A stretch of DNA of 64,000 nt from Subdoligranulum variabile (GTDB lineage: Bacteria > Bacillota > Clostridia > Oscillospirales > Ruminococcaceae), in the NCBI RefSeq assembly GCF_025152575.1, contig NZ_CP102293.1:1984001-2048000 (forward strand), written 5' to 3'. The notes beneath the pieces are model-generated. The model was not told the origin of the DNA. It did not search any database and worked only from the letters and a program-made list of their open reading frames with translations. Shown piece after piece: positions 36,321-45,153 of this stretch. Within the stretch, counting starts at the first letter, position 1. The number at the start of each line of letters is the position of its first letter. Both the position numbers and the translations under genes were made by a program.

Positions 36321-38381
36321 ATGAACCAGGCCTATCAGTCCCTGTTCACCCCCTGGAAGATCCGCGACGTGGAGATCAAGAACCGCATTGTGCTCTGCCC
36401 CATGGGCGGCACCTCCCTCTTCGGCTGGATGGAACCCAACCACTTTGACACCGAGGCCGCCCGGTTTTTCCTGGAGCGGGCCCGCAACAACGTGGGCCTC
36501 ATCATTCCCGGCATCGCGCCCATCCGGGACACCATCGGCGGGCGCTGGCTCTACCAGAACAAAAAGATGTTCCGGCAGCTCAAACCCTACATGGAGCAGA
36601 TCCATGCCACCGGCGCCAAGCTCTTTGTCCAGCTCACGGCGGGCATGGGCCGGTCCTGGGGCATCTCCGACCAGGTGCTGCCCCTGCACAAGAATCCCGT
36701 CCTGCGCACCCTGGCCAAGCCCATCCTGGACACCGACTACCAGCTGGCCAGCCCCAGTCCGCTGCCCGCCCGCTGGGCGGAGGACGTCACCTGCCCCGAG
36801 ATGACGGTGCCCCAGATCGAGGAGATCATCGAGGCCTTCGCCAAGACCGCCCTGCTCTGCAAGGAGGCAGGGGTGGACGGCGTGGAGGTCCACGCGGTGC
36901 ATGAAGGCTACCTGCTGGACCAGTTCGCCATGAAGTACACCAACCACCGCACCGATGCCTACGGCGGCAGCTTCGAGAACCGCTACCGCTTTGCCGTGGA
37001 GATCGTCAAGGCCATCAAGGCGGTCTGCGGCCAGGATTACCCTGTGTCCATCCGGTACAGCGTCATCTCCAAGGTGAAGGATTTCTGTTACGGCGCTCTG
37101 CCCGGCGAGACCGACTACACCGAGATCGGCCGGGATATGGAGGAGAGCGAAAAGGCCGCCAAGTACCTCCAGGACGCCGGCTACGACATGCTGGACGCCG
37201 ACAACGGCACCTACGATTCCTGGTACTGGTCCCATCCGCCCATGTACATGCCCCAGAACTGCAACCTGGACGACGTGGCCTACATCAAGGGCTGCGTGGA
37301 CATCCCGGTGGTCTGCGCCGGTCGGATGGAGCCCGACGTGGCCGCCGAGGCCATCGCCGCGGGGCGCATCGACGCCATGGGCGTGGCGCGGCAGTTCCTG
37401 GCGGACGGCGAGTGGGTCACCAAGCTGCTGGAGGACCGCACCGACGACATCCGTCCCTGCATCTGCTGCCATAACGGCTGCTTCAACCTTTCCCACTACA
37501 AGGGCCACGCCAACGCCCAGTCCTTCCCCGACACCCGGGGCATGGCCCGCTGCGCCATCAATCCGCCCACCATGCAGTCCCAAAAGTACAAGATCACCCC
37601 GGCGGAACACAAGAAGAACATCGCGGTCATCGGCGGCGGCATCGGCGGCATGGAGTCCGCCCTGGTCTGCGCCCAGCGCGGCCACACCGTGACGATCTAC
37701 GAGAAGAGCGGCGCTCTGGGCGGCGTCTTTGTGGCGGCGGCAGCTCCCTCCTTCAAGGAGAAGGACCGCGCCCTGCTGACCTGGTACGCCCGGGCACTGA
37801 GCCAGAACCCCCGCATCACCGTGAAGCTCCACACCGAAGTCACCGACCTGGCCGCTCTGGGGGCCGACGAGGTGATCGTCGCCACCGGCGCCTCCGCCAT
37901 CAGCCTGCGGGTGCCGGGAGCCGACAAGGGCATCCAGGCGGTGGACTACCTGCTGGGCAAGGCCCCGGTGGGGGAAAAGGTGGTCATTGTAGGCGGCGGC
38001 CTCACCGGCTGCGAGATCGCCTATGACCTCTACCTCCAGGGCAAACAGCCCGCCATCGTGGAGATGAAGGACGATCTCATCGCGTCGCCCACCGTCTGTC
38101 TGGCCAATGCCAGCTTCCTGCGGGACTTCTTCAAGACCAACCAGGTGCCGGTCTACCTGGAAACCTCCCTCAAAGAGATCCGGGACGGCAGCGTCACCGT
38201 CACCGCCAAGGACGGCACCACGAAAGAACTCCCGGCGGATTCGGTGATCCTCTCGGTGGGCTACCGCCCGGCGCCCCTGGCACCCAAGGGCGGTCATATC
38301 CACCTGGTAGGCGATGCCAACAAGGTGGGCAACCTGCGCACCGTCATCTGGCGGGCGTGGGACGTCTGCATGAAGCTGTAA
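36321..38381 (+). CDS. Old Yellow Enzyme-type NADH:flavin oxidoreductase (2-enoate reductase/BaiCD-like)
   Basis: 686 residues from ATG at 36321 (AGAAAGGAGC upstream). Residues 1-370 are the FMN TIM barrel (TPWKIRDVEIKNRIVLCPMG, VHAVHEGYLLDQF). A 4Fe-4S cluster motif CICCHNGC with a later Cys (ARCAINP) lies near 380-415. The C-terminal half binds FAD (AVIGGGIGGMESALVCAQRG) and NADH (IVGGGLTGCEIAYDL). Family members reduce carbon-carbon double bonds of enoates, dienoyl-CoAs or bile acid intermediates. Coupling with aconitase-X subunits suggests reduction of the unsaturated product of a dehydratase. The substrate is unknown. Confidence 0.85.
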   Translation: MNQAYQSLFTPWKIRDVEIKNRIVLCPMGGTSLFGWMEPNHFDTEAARFFLERARNNVGLIIPGIAPIRDTIGGRWLYQNKKMFRQLKPYMEQIHATGAKLFVQLTAGMGRSWGISDQVLPLHKNPVLRTLAKPILDTDYQLASPSPLPARWAEDVTCPEMTVPQIEEIIEAFAKTALLCKEAGVDGVEVHAVHEGYLLDQFAMKYTNHRTDAYGGSFENRYRFAVEIVKAIKAVCGQDYPVSIRYSVISKVKDFCYGALPGETDYTEIGRDMEESEKAAKYLQDAGYDMLDADNGTYDSWYWSHPPMYMPQNCNLDDVAYIKGCVDIPVVCAGRMEPDVAAEAIAAGRIDAMGVARQFLADGEWVTKLLEDRTDDIRPCICCHNGCFNLSHYKGHANAQSFPDTRGMARCAINPPTMQSQKYKITPAEHKKNIAVIGGGIGGMESALVCAQRGHTVTIYEKSGALGGVFVAAAAPSFKEKDRALLTWYARALSQNPRITVKLHTEVTDLAALGADEVIVATGASAISLRVPGADKGIQAVDYLLGKAPVGEKVVIVGGGLTGCEIAYDLYLQGKQPAIVEMKDDLIASPTVCLANASFLRDFFKTNQVPVYLETSLKEIRDGSVTVTAKDGTTKELPADSVILSVGYRPAPLAPKGGHIHLVGDANKVGNLRTVIWRAWDVCMKL

Positions 38382-38393
38382 GGAGGCAGTGTC

Positions 38394-39674
38394 ATGGAAC
38401 TTACCAAAGAACAACAGGCCATCCTGGACGGCGCCAAGGGCGAGACAATGGCCAAGGTCATGAAGACCCTCATCATGTACGGCGAGATCTTCGGCGCCGA
38501 AAAACTGGTGCCGGTGACTTCGCAGTATAACCACCTGGTCACCTCCTTCGGCCTGAAAGCGCTGGGCCCGGTCTATGACCTCATGGACCAGCTCATCCAG
38601 GCGGGGGCCGTGTCGGGGCAGAAATTCTCGGTGGACCCCCGTCCGCTGGACCCCAACGTGCCCGCCAACTTCCTGCAGAATCTGGTCTTCAAAAAGTTCA
38701 TGTACAGCAAGCAGGACTTCTACGAAAACCAGCTGCGCCAGCTGGGCCTCATGAACGAGGACGCCTTCAGCTGCGCCTGCTACCTGGACGAGCAGGGCAA
38801 CCGCCCCAAGAAAGGGGAGGTGCTCAGCTGGGCGGAATCCTCGGCGGTGGTCTACGCCAACTCGGTGCTGGGGGCCCGGTGCAACCGCAACTCCGGCATC
38901 ATGGACCTGATGGGTTCGGTGGCCGGGTATGTGCCGTATTTCGGCCTGCTCACCGACGAAGGCCGCAAGGCCACCTGGGTCATCCGGGTGGAAACGACGA
39001 AAAAACCGGAAGCCCAGTTGCTGGGCTCCGCCATCGGCATGAAGGTCATGGAGGACGTGCCCTACGTCATGGGGCTGGACAAATGGCTGGGCAGCGACCT
39101 GGATGACGCCGCCTGTGCTTATCTCAAAGACTTCGGCGCGGCCACCGCCTCCAACGGCGCGGTGGGGCTCTACCATATCGACGGCCTGACCCCCGAGGCC
39201 AAGGAGCTGGGCAAGGCCCTCATCGCCCCCGACGCCAAAGAGTACGTCATCGACGACGCCGAACTCCAGCGGGTCAAGGACAACTACCCCCTGGTGTGGA
39301 AAAATCCCGACGCCACCCCCAAGCTCTGCTTTGTGGGCTGCCCCCACCTGAGCCTGCAGCAGCTCCAGGACTGGACCGACCGGCTGGAGGCGGCGCTGAA
39401 AGAAAACGGCCGCAGCAAGGTCTGTGTGCCCACGGTGTTCACCACCGCCCCCGGCGTCAGGAAGGCCTTTGAGGCCACCGGGTATGGCGCGCGGCTGGCC
39501 GCCACCGGCGTCATCCTCTCCTGCATCTGCCCGCTGATGTACATGAACAATCCCCTCTGCGGGCCCATGCCGGTGATCACCTGCTCCAACAAGCTGCGCA
39601 CCTACACCACCGCCCGCTATTACACCGAGGACGAGATCCTTGCCCGGATCACGAAAGGAGGCGACCGCGCATGA
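38394..39674 (+). CDS. Aconitase X catalytic (large) subunit
   Basis: 426 residues, 12 bases after the reductase, AAGGAGGCAG upstream. The AcnX (DUF521) pattern is clear: LTKEQQAILDGAKGETMAKVMKTL at the start, GARCNRNSG, cluster-type cysteines in FVGCPHLSLQQL and ILSCICPLMYMNNPLCG, and a C-terminal TCSNKLRTYT. Known AcnX enzymes dehydrate cis-3-hydroxy-L-proline (bacteria) or mevalonate-5-phosphate (archaea). This one is encoded as separate large and small subunits. The substrate cannot be told from sequence. Confidence 0.9.
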   Translation: MELTKEQQAILDGAKGETMAKVMKTLIMYGEIFGAEKLVPVTSQYNHLVTSFGLKALGPVYDLMDQLIQAGAVSGQKFSVDPRPLDPNVPANFLQNLVFKKFMYSKQDFYENQLRQLGLMNEDAFSCACYLDEQGNRPKKGEVLSWAESSAVVYANSVLGARCNRNSGIMDLMGSVAGYVPYFGLLTDEGRKATWVIRVETTKKPEAQLLGSAIGMKVMEDVPYVMGLDKWLGSDLDDAACAYLKDFGAATASNGAVGLYHIDGLTPEAKELGKALIAPDAKEYVIDDAELQRVKDNYPLVWKNPDATPKLCFVGCPHLSLQQLQDWTDRLEAALKENGRSKVCVPTVFTTAPGVRKAFEATGYGARLAATGVILSCICPLMYMNNPLCGPMPVITCSNKLRTYTTARYYTEDEILARITKGGDRA

Positions 39675-40114
39675 AAGAGTTCCACGGACGGGTCATTGCC
39701 CCCGGCTGCGTCAGCGCCCCGGCGCTGGTCTCCCACGGGGGACTGAACACGCTGGCCTCCTTCCAGAAGGCTCTGCAGTTCGGCGACAAAAAGGCCACCT
39801 GCGGGGACCAGAACAACCCCGACCTCTACGGCAAGCCCATGGCGGGCAAGGCGCTCTGCCTGCCACAGACCATCGGCTCCACCACCGGCGGGCTGGTGCT
39901 CTACTGCGCCTGCTCCATGCACCGCCAGCCGGCCTGCCTGCTCTTCTCCAACCCCATCGACTCGCTGGCCGCCGCCGGTTCGGTGCTGGCCGCCGTCTGG
40001 CTGGACAATGTGAGCATGCCGGTCATCGACTGCCTGGGCGAAGAATTCCTCGCCTATGTCAAGGACGGTATGACCATCACGATCCAGGAAAACGGCGTGG
40101 TCCGGGTGGACTGA
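39671..40114 (+). CDS. Aconitase X swivel (small) subunit, DUF126
   Basis: 147 residues, overlapping the large subunit stop by 4 bases. It has the DUF126 swivel-domain pattern: GRVIAPGCVSAPALVS, FGDKKATCGDQNNPDLYG and the active-site loop LPQTIGSTTGGLVLY with its conserved Ser. It pairs with the large subunit to close the active site. Confidence 0.9.
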   Translation: MKEFHGRVIAPGCVSAPALVSHGGLNTLASFQKALQFGDKKATCGDQNNPDLYGKPMAGKALCLPQTIGSTTGGLVLYCACSMHRQPACLLFSNPIDSLAAAGSVLAAVWLDNVSMPVIDCLGEEFLAYVKDGMTITIQENGVVRVD

Positions 40115-40124
40115 CCGCTTTTGC

Positions 40125-40160
40125 AAACCGCTCCGGCCGGTATGGGCCGGGGCGGTTTTT
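40125..40160 (+). terminator. Terminator of the reductase/aconitase-X operon
   Basis: 14-bp stem (40125-40138 with 40145-40158, one G-U) with a 6-base loop and a T-run. Confidence 0.9.
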
Positions 40161-40173
40161 TCCGGCGCTGCCC

Positions 40174-40203
40174 TTGCACAGGTGCGGGCGATTGTGATAC
40201 ACT
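40174..40203 (+). promoter_or_regulatory. Probable promoter of the small unknown gene
   Basis: TTGCAC (40174-40179), 18-base spacer, TACACT (40198-40203). Confidence 0.5.
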
Positions 40204-40237
40204 TAAAAAAGTATCGTGCAGAAAAGGAGCGCTTGTC

Positions 40238-40444
40238 ATGAATCTGTTCATCAGTTCCAAAGAGTATGATTACCACACCCTGGTCAAGGTGGCCGAGATG
40301 GCCGGCCTGGCGGGCGTTGTGGGATTCCACCAGGCGGGGGACGATTATCTCGTCACCTTCCCGGACAGCGACAAGACCGAGGCGCTCATCGCCGACTACA
40401 AGGGCCGGCTGAAGGACCTGGAAAACAACATCTGGTCCCACTGA
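40238..40444 (+). CDS. Small protein of unknown function
   Basis: 68 residues from ATG at 40238, with AAAAGGAGC upstream, its own promoter and its own terminator, so it looks like a real monocistronic gene. The sequence MNLFISSKEYDYHTLVKVAEMAG continues to a short, charged alpha/beta protein without membrane segment or known motif, ending LKDLENNIWSH. I do not recognise the family. It may be a small cytosolic regulator. Confidence 0.7.
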   Translation: MNLFISSKEYDYHTLVKVAEMAGLAGVVGFHQAGDDYLVTFPDSDKTEALIADYKGRLKDLENNIWSH

Positions 40445-40460
40445 CTGCCTGATCATGCAA

Positions 40461-40497
40461 AAAAGCCGTGTCCCGTTTTTGACGGGGCACGGCTTTT
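40461..40497. terminator. Bidirectional terminator
   Basis: 16-bp stem (40461-40476 with 40482-40497) with A/T runs on both sides. It serves the small gene and the convergent icd gene. Confidence 0.9.
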
Positions 40498-40514
40498 GTT
40501 GTGCGGGAAAAAAC

Positions 40515-41729
40515 TCAGGCCAGGGCGGCTTCCAGGCGGGCGCGGATCTCCTGCAGGAACTGCAGGGAGGTCACCTTGCGGGCGGGGGCTTCGCCCTCCC
40601 ACATGGCGCAGAGGTCGCCGGTCATGACGCCGGATTCGATGGTGTCGATGGTGGCCTTTTCCAGGGCGTCGGCAAAGCGGCCAAGGGCGTCGATGCCGTC
40701 CAGCTCGCCCCGCTTGCGCAATGCGCCCGACCAGGCAAAGAGGGTGGCCACCGGGTTGGTGGAGGTCTCCTCGCCCTTCAGGTACTTGTAGTAGTGGCGG
40801 GTGACGGTGCCGTGGGCGGCCTCGTACTCGTAGTTGCCGTCGGGGGAGACCAGCACCGAGGTCATCATGGCCAGGGAGCCGAAGGCGGTGGAGACCATGT
40901 CGCTCATGACGTCGCCGTCGTAGTTCTTGCAGGCCCAGATGAAGCCGCCCTTGGAGCGGATGACCCGGGCCACGGCGTCGTCGATGAGGGTGTAGAAGTA
41001 TTCGATGCCCAGGGCCTCGAACTTCTCCTTGTATTCGGCGTCGTAGATCTCCTGGAAGATGTCCTTGAAGGTGTGGTCGTACTGCTTGGAGATGGTATCC
41101 TTGGTGGAGAACCACAGATCCTGTTTGGTGTCCACGGCGAACTGGAAGCAGGACCGGGCAAAGCTGGAGATGGAGCTGTCCTTGTTGAACTGGCCCTGGA
41201 TGACGCCGGCACCGTCAAAGTCGTTGATGGTCTCCCGGAAGGTGGTGCCGTCGGCGCCGGTGAAGAGCAGTTCCGCCTTGCCGGGGCCGGGCACGCGGTA
41301 TTCGGTGGCGCGGTAGACGTCACCGAAGGCATGACGGGCGATGGTGATGGGCTTCTGCCAGGTGCGCACCACGGGGGAGATGCCCTTGACCATGATGGGC
41401 GCCCGGAAGACCGTGCCGTCCAGGATGGCGCGGATGGTGCCGTTGGGGCTCTTCCACATCTGGGAGAGGTTGTACTCCTTCACCCGCTGGGCGTTGGGGG
41501 TGATGGTGGCGCACTTGACGCCCACGCCATACTTCTTGTTGGCGTTGGCGGCGTCGATGGTCACCTGGTCCTTGGTCTCCTCCCGGTGGACCAGCCCCAG
41601 ATCATAGTACTCGGTCTTCAGGTCCACAAAGGGCAGGATGACTTCATCCTTGATCTGTTTCCACAGGATGCGGGTCATCTCGTCGCCGTCCATCTCCACC
41701 AGGGGAGTGGTCATCTTGATCTTTTCCAT
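40515..41729 (-). CDS. icd: NADP-type isocitrate dehydrogenase
   Basis: 404 residues, ATG at 41729. It belongs to the homodimeric subfamily shared with eukaryotic enzymes: [35 protein letters not shown] (isocitrate-binding Ser and Arg), [18 protein letters not shown] (metal-binding Asp residues) and [11 protein letters not shown] (cofactor loop). It converts isocitrate to 2-oxoglutarate and CO2 with formation of NADPH. In a fermentative anaerobe it mainly supplies glutamate precursors. It is a monocistronic gene with its own promoter. Confidence 0.95.
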   Translation of the reverse strand: MEKIKMTTPLVEMDGDEMTRILWKQIKDEVILPFVDLKTEYYDLGLVHREETKDQVTIDAANANKKYGVGVKCATITPNAQRVKEYNLSQMWKSPNGTIRAILDGTVFRAPIMVKGISPVVRTWQKPITIARHAFGDVYRATEYRVPGPGKAELLFTGADGTTFRETINDFDGAGVIQGQFNKDSSISSFARSCFQFAVDTKQDLWFSTKDTISKQYDHTFKDIFQEIYDAEYKEKFEALGIEYFYTLIDDAVARVIRSKGGFIWACKNYDGDVMSDMVSTAFGSLAMMTSVLVSPDGNYEYEAAHGTVTRHYYKYLKGEETSTNPVATLFAWSGALRKRGELDGIDALGRFADALEKATIDTIESGVMTGDLCAMWEGEAPARKVTSLQFLQEIRARLEAALA

Positions 41730-41814
41730 TGGCAGCTACCTCATTTCTCTCAGAATGGCAGGGCCCCACGCCCTGTGCGGTCTGCCCGCGGCGGGACGCC
41801 GACGGGTCTTGTCC

Positions 41815-41860
41815 TTGGTGATATACCAAATATTATACTGCCTGGCGCCCCGATGTGCAA
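41815..41860 (-). promoter_or_regulatory. Promoter of icd with start-site palindrome
   Basis: On the minus strand TTGCAC (41855-41860), 17-base spacer, TATAAT (41832-41837). The inverted repeat TTGGT-N5-ACCAA (41815-41829) lies at the predicted start site and resembles the TGGTAT...ATACCA site at 36275. Confidence 0.7.
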
Positions 41861-41872
41861 GCACTGGGCCCC

Positions 41873-42823
41873 TTACAAGACGACGTTTTTCGGATGACCC
41901 GCCAGCCAGGCGGCCAGGTTGTCAAAGACGATCTCCGCCCGCAGGGTCATGCTCTCCCGGGTGGCAAAGGCCACGTGGGGCGTGACCAGGCAGTTCTTGC
42001 AGTGGAGCAGCGGCTCGCCGGCGTCCAGGGGCGGTTCCTTGTCGAAAACGTCGATGCCCGCTCCGGCAATGACGCCCTGATCCAGCGCGTCGGCCAGGTC
42101 CCCGGCCACCACCACGGGGCCGCGGGCCACGTTGATGAGCAGGGCCGTGGACTTCATCATGGCCAGCTTTTCGGCGTTGATCATGCCGCGGGTGCTGTCG
42201 TTCAGCGGGCAGTGCAGCACCACCAGGTCGGACTGAGCCAGCAGGTCCTCCAGGCTGACCTGGCGCACATAGTCCGGTGCATCGGCGTGGACGGTGCGGC
42301 TGTGGGCCAGGATGGGGCAGCCCAGGGCGTGGAACAGTTCCGCCGTGCGGCTGCCGATCTTGCCCAGCCCCACGATGCCCACCGTCTTTCCGGCCAGCTC
42401 AAAGCCCACCAGGCCGTCCTTGGTCTTGCCGTCGCGGCAGCGCTGTTCCACGGCGGTCAGGTTGCGGCTCAGCGAGAGCGCCATCCCCAGCACCAGTTCG
42501 GCCACCGCCTCGTTGGAGTAGCCGGAGGCGTTGCTCACGGTGATGCCCTTGGCTCTGGCGGCGTCCAGGCCGATGTGGTCCACGCCGGTGAAGGCCACGT
42601 CGATGAATTTCAGCTTGTCGCAGCCCTCGATGACGGCGCCGGGCAGCGGCATGTTGGCCAGGATCAGGGCGTCGGCGTCCTTGGCCTCATCCGCCAGAAC
42701 GGCGGGGTCGGTGGAACGGGCAAACTCTGCAAAGGTGTGGCCCTGGGCCTCAAACGGCGCCTTGCGGGCGGCCAGCTCCTCGGCCGAGATGCCCAGCGAT
42801 TCCAGAATGACGATCTTGCTCAT
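41873..42823 (-). CDS. D-2-hydroxyacid dehydrogenase (NAD-dependent)
   Basis: 316 residues from ATG at 42823 (AGAAGGATTCATCC upstream); an in-frame extension to 42895 runs through the promoter and was rejected. NAD fold GIVGLGKIGSRTAELFHALG, and the catalytic trio Arg in LLINVARGPVV, Glu in GIDVFDKEPP and His in LVTPHVAFAT, define the family. It reduces a 2-keto acid to the D-hydroxyacid (for example glycerate, lactate or phosphoglycerate type). Specificity is not clear. Confidence 0.92.
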   Translation of the reverse strand: MSKIVILESLGISAEELAARKAPFEAQGHTFAEFARSTDPAVLADEAKDADALILANMPLPGAVIEGCDKLKFIDVAFTGVDHIGLDAARAKGITVSNASGYSNEAVAELVLGMALSLSRNLTAVEQRCRDGKTKDGLVGFELAGKTVGIVGLGKIGSRTAELFHALGCPILAHSRTVHADAPDYVRQVSLEDLLAQSDLVVLHCPLNDSTRGMINAEKLAMMKSTALLINVARGPVVVAGDLADALDQGVIAGAGIDVFDKEPPLDAGEPLLHCKNCLVTPHVAFATRESMTLRAEIVFDNLAAWLAGHPKNVVL

Positions 42824-42885
42824 GGATGAATCCTTCTTTCTTCGGGTTCGGCGCCGGGCGGACCGGCACCGTTGTTTCTGTTCAG

Positions 42886-42914
42886 AGCATACCACCCCGC
42901 GGGAAGACGGTCAA
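42886..42914 (-). promoter_or_regulatory. Promoter of the D-hydroxyacid dehydrogenase gene
   Basis: On the minus strand TTGACC (42909-42914), 17-base spacer, TATGCT (42886-42891). It is back to back with the maturase promoter. Confidence 0.65.
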
Positions 42915-42935
42915 GGGCTGTTGACATTTTGGGGA

Positions 42936-42964
42936 TTGCAGCGGGCGCCGCCACCCCGTATAAT
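42936..42964 (+). promoter_or_regulatory. Promoter of the radical SAM maturase gene
   Basis: TTGCAG (42936-42941), 17-base spacer, TATAAT (42959-42964). Confidence 0.65.
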
Positions 42965-43015
42965 GGGGGTAACACAACGGCCCGCCGTCCGGCGGCGGGC
43001 CCCGGGAGGTAAACC

Positions 43016-44146
43016 ATGCCCAATGTCAGTCTGCTGGTGAAACCGGCGTCCAGCCTGTGCAATATGCGATGCCGCTACTGTTTTTATGAGGACGAGGCTG
43101 CCAACCGCAGCCAGGCCAGTATGGGGCTCATGACCCGGGACACCGCCGGGCGGATGGTGCAGCAGGCGCTGGAGGCGGCGGGGCCGTCGGGACGGCTCAC
43201 CATTGCCTTCCAGGGGGGCGAGCCCACGGTGGCGGGCCTCGGCTTTTTCCGGGATTTCGTGGAGGACCTGGCCCGGTACAATACCGCCCGGATCCCGGTG
43301 TCCTACGCCCTGCAGACCAACGGGCTGGCCCTGGACGAAGACTGGGCGGCCTTTCTGGCCCGGCACCGGTTTCTGGTGGGGGTCTCGGTGGACGGGGACA
43401 AGACCCTCCACGACGAGTTCCGGGTGGATGCCGCCGGCAAGGGGACCTGGAACCGGGTGCAGAAAAACCTGGCCATGCTCCAGCGGGCCGGGGTGGCCTG
43501 CAACCTCCTCTGCGTGGTGACCCGCCGCTGCGCCAAAAGCGCGGTGCGCGTCTACCACGCTCTGCAGAAGACCGGCGTGCGGTATCTGCAGTTCATCCCC
43601 TGCCTCGACCCGCTGGGAGAGCCCCGGGGGCAGCGGCCCTGGTCGCTGACGCCGCAGGACTACGGACAGTTCCTCTGTGCGCTCTTTGACGAGTGGTACC
43701 GTGACTGGGAGACAGGAAACTACACAAGCGTCCGGCTGTTTGAGGATTACGTCCATATGGCCATGGGGCTGCCGCCCTCCACCTGCGCCTCCGGCGGCCA
43801 GTGCGGCGCCTACTATGTGGTGGAGGCGGACGGCAGCGTCTACCCCTGCGATTTCTATGTGCTGGATGAGTGGAAGCTGGGCAGCCTGTGGGAGACGCCG
43901 CTGGCGGAACTGGGCCGCAGTCCGCGGGCAGAAGACTTCCTGCGGGAAGGGCTGGACCGTCCCGCCGCCTGCGCCGACTGCCGGTGGCAGTCCCTGTGCC
44001 GGGGCGGCTGCAAGCGGGACTGGACCACCGACGGATCGGGAGAACGGCAGAACTACTACTGCCCGGCTTTCCGGCAGTTCTTCGCCCACGCGGAGGACCG
44101 GCTGCGCCGCATCGCTGCCGCCGAAGCCGCCGCCCGCCGCCGCTGA
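43016..44146 (+). CDS. Anaerobic sulfatase-maturating enzyme-like radical SAM/SPASM protein
   Basis: 376 residues, ATG at 43016 with CGGGAGGTAAACC upstream. The radical SAM cluster is Cys15-x3-Cys19-x2-Cys22 (CNMRCRYC). AFQGGEPTVAGL is the family GGEP motif. The C-terminal SPASM region has cysteines in CASGGQCGAYYVVEADG, YPCDF, CADCRWQSLCRGGC and YYCPAF for two more clusters. anSMEs turn a Cys or Ser of a sulfatase into formylglycine. No sulfatase is encoded in this window, so the partner is elsewhere or the target differs. Confidence 0.88.
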   Translation: MPNVSLLVKPASSLCNMRCRYCFYEDEAANRSQASMGLMTRDTAGRMVQQALEAAGPSGRLTIAFQGGEPTVAGLGFFRDFVEDLARYNTARIPVSYALQTNGLALDEDWAAFLARHRFLVGVSVDGDKTLHDEFRVDAAGKGTWNRVQKNLAMLQRAGVACNLLCVVTRRCAKSAVRVYHALQKTGVRYLQFIPCLDPLGEPRGQRPWSLTPQDYGQFLCALFDEWYRDWETGNYTSVRLFEDYVHMAMGLPPSTCASGGQCGAYYVVEADGSVYPCDFYVLDEWKLGSLWETPLAELGRSPRAEDFLREGLDRPAACADCRWQSLCRGGCKRDWTTDGSGERQNYYCPAFRQFFAHAEDRLRRIAAAEAAARRR

Positions 44147-44161
44147 TTTTCCCTGCAATGC

Positions 44162-44199
44162 AAACCACCCCCTGCGGAATTTTCCGCAGGGGGTGGTTT
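44162..44199. terminator. Bidirectional terminator
   Basis: Nearly perfect 18-bp stem (44162-44179 with 44182-44199) with A/T ends, between convergent genes ending at 44146 and 44200. Confidence 0.9.
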
Positions 44200-45153
44200 T
44201 CAGTTCTGGTGGATTTCTTCAGCCTTGTCGGGCAGGATGCGCATGGCCACGTCGTAGCCGTTGATCAGGCAGGCTTCGTGGGCGAAGAATACCCGGCCGT
44301 CCACCGGGGCGCGCAGCGTCTGGCGCACCGTGCCGGAACAGGGGTCCAGCACCTCGGCCAGGGGCTGGCTGCGCCAGACCTGACTGCCCAGCGTCACCTT
44401 GTGCACCAGCAGTCCGCCGGCGGTGGGCTTGACGCTGCACAGAGATTCCTCCGCGAAGATGCGGGCTTCCTCCCCGGCGCCGGCGCCGCACCGGCAGAGG
44501 CCCCGCTGCTGCAGAAAGCGCAGCACCGCCTCCACGCCCTGCTGGGCGGCGGGGGCGTCCACACGGTCGGTGGCGGGGGTGTAGAGGGAGAAGGTCTCGG
44601 TGTTCCAGATCTGCCAGTTGTAGTTCAGGGTGGTGGTGTCGTAGGGATGGGGCTCCCGCAGCACAATGTAGGGCAGCCCGAAATCCCGGGCGGTCTCGGG
44701 GGCCTGGTAGCCGGTCTTCATGATCCGCAGGTGGGGCAGGCAGCTCCCCGGCAGATACAGGCTGGTCACATGGATACCGTAGGCGTAGCCCTGCAGCGCC
44801 TCGAAGATCCGCGCTGCGATGCGCTGGGTGGTCTCCCCGGCGTCGTAGCCGGGGAACATCCGGTTGATGTCGGTGTTGTCGGCGGCCCAGAACCGCCGCC
44901 CCACGTTCATGGAAAACTGGTTGGCGCAGGGAATGACCAGGATGCCGCATTCCTCCGACAGTGCCCCCGACTGTTCCAGTGCCGCCAGATGCTGGATCAG
45001 CTGGGAACACAGGTACATCTGCTGGATCTCGTTGCCGCGCAGGGCGCCCATGACGGCCAGGGTCTTTTTCCCCGGCGCGCCGAAAAACCAGCCCCTCACC
45101 GCCAGCGGCTGACGGTAGGGGGTGTCCAGGGTAAACAGAACTTCCTCTCTCAT
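44200..45153 (-). CDS. Aspartoacylase/succinylglutamate desuccinylase-family (M14-like) protein, altered zinc motif
   Basis: 317 residues, ATG at 45153 (GGGAGGCAGTGT upstream), overlapping the previous stop by 4 bases. The fold pattern matches AstE/AspA-type zinc hydrolases: a first metal motif region MGALRGNEIQQM, NMFPGYDAGET-like segment (DINRMFPGYDAGE) and GIHVTSLYLPG. The usual first zinc ligand His is Arg39 here, while Glu42 and the later His remain. It could be an inactive partner of the next M14 protein or an enzyme of a divergent subfamily. It is last of the five-gene leftward cluster. Confidence 0.8.
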   Translation of the reverse strand: MREEVLFTLDTPYRQPLAVRGWFFGAPGKKTLAVMGALRGNEIQQMYLCSQLIQHLAALEQSGALSEECGILVIPCANQFSMNVGRRFWAADNTDINRMFPGYDAGETTQRIAARIFEALQGYAYGIHVTSLYLPGSCLPHLRIMKTGYQAPETARDFGLPYIVLREPHPYDTTTLNYNWQIWNTETFSLYTPATDRVDAPAAQQGVEAVLRFLQQRGLCRCGAGAGEEARIFAEESLCSVKPTAGGLLVHKVTLGSQVWRSQPLAEVLDPCSGTVRQTLRAPVDGRVFFAHEACLINGYDVAMRILPDKAEEIHQN

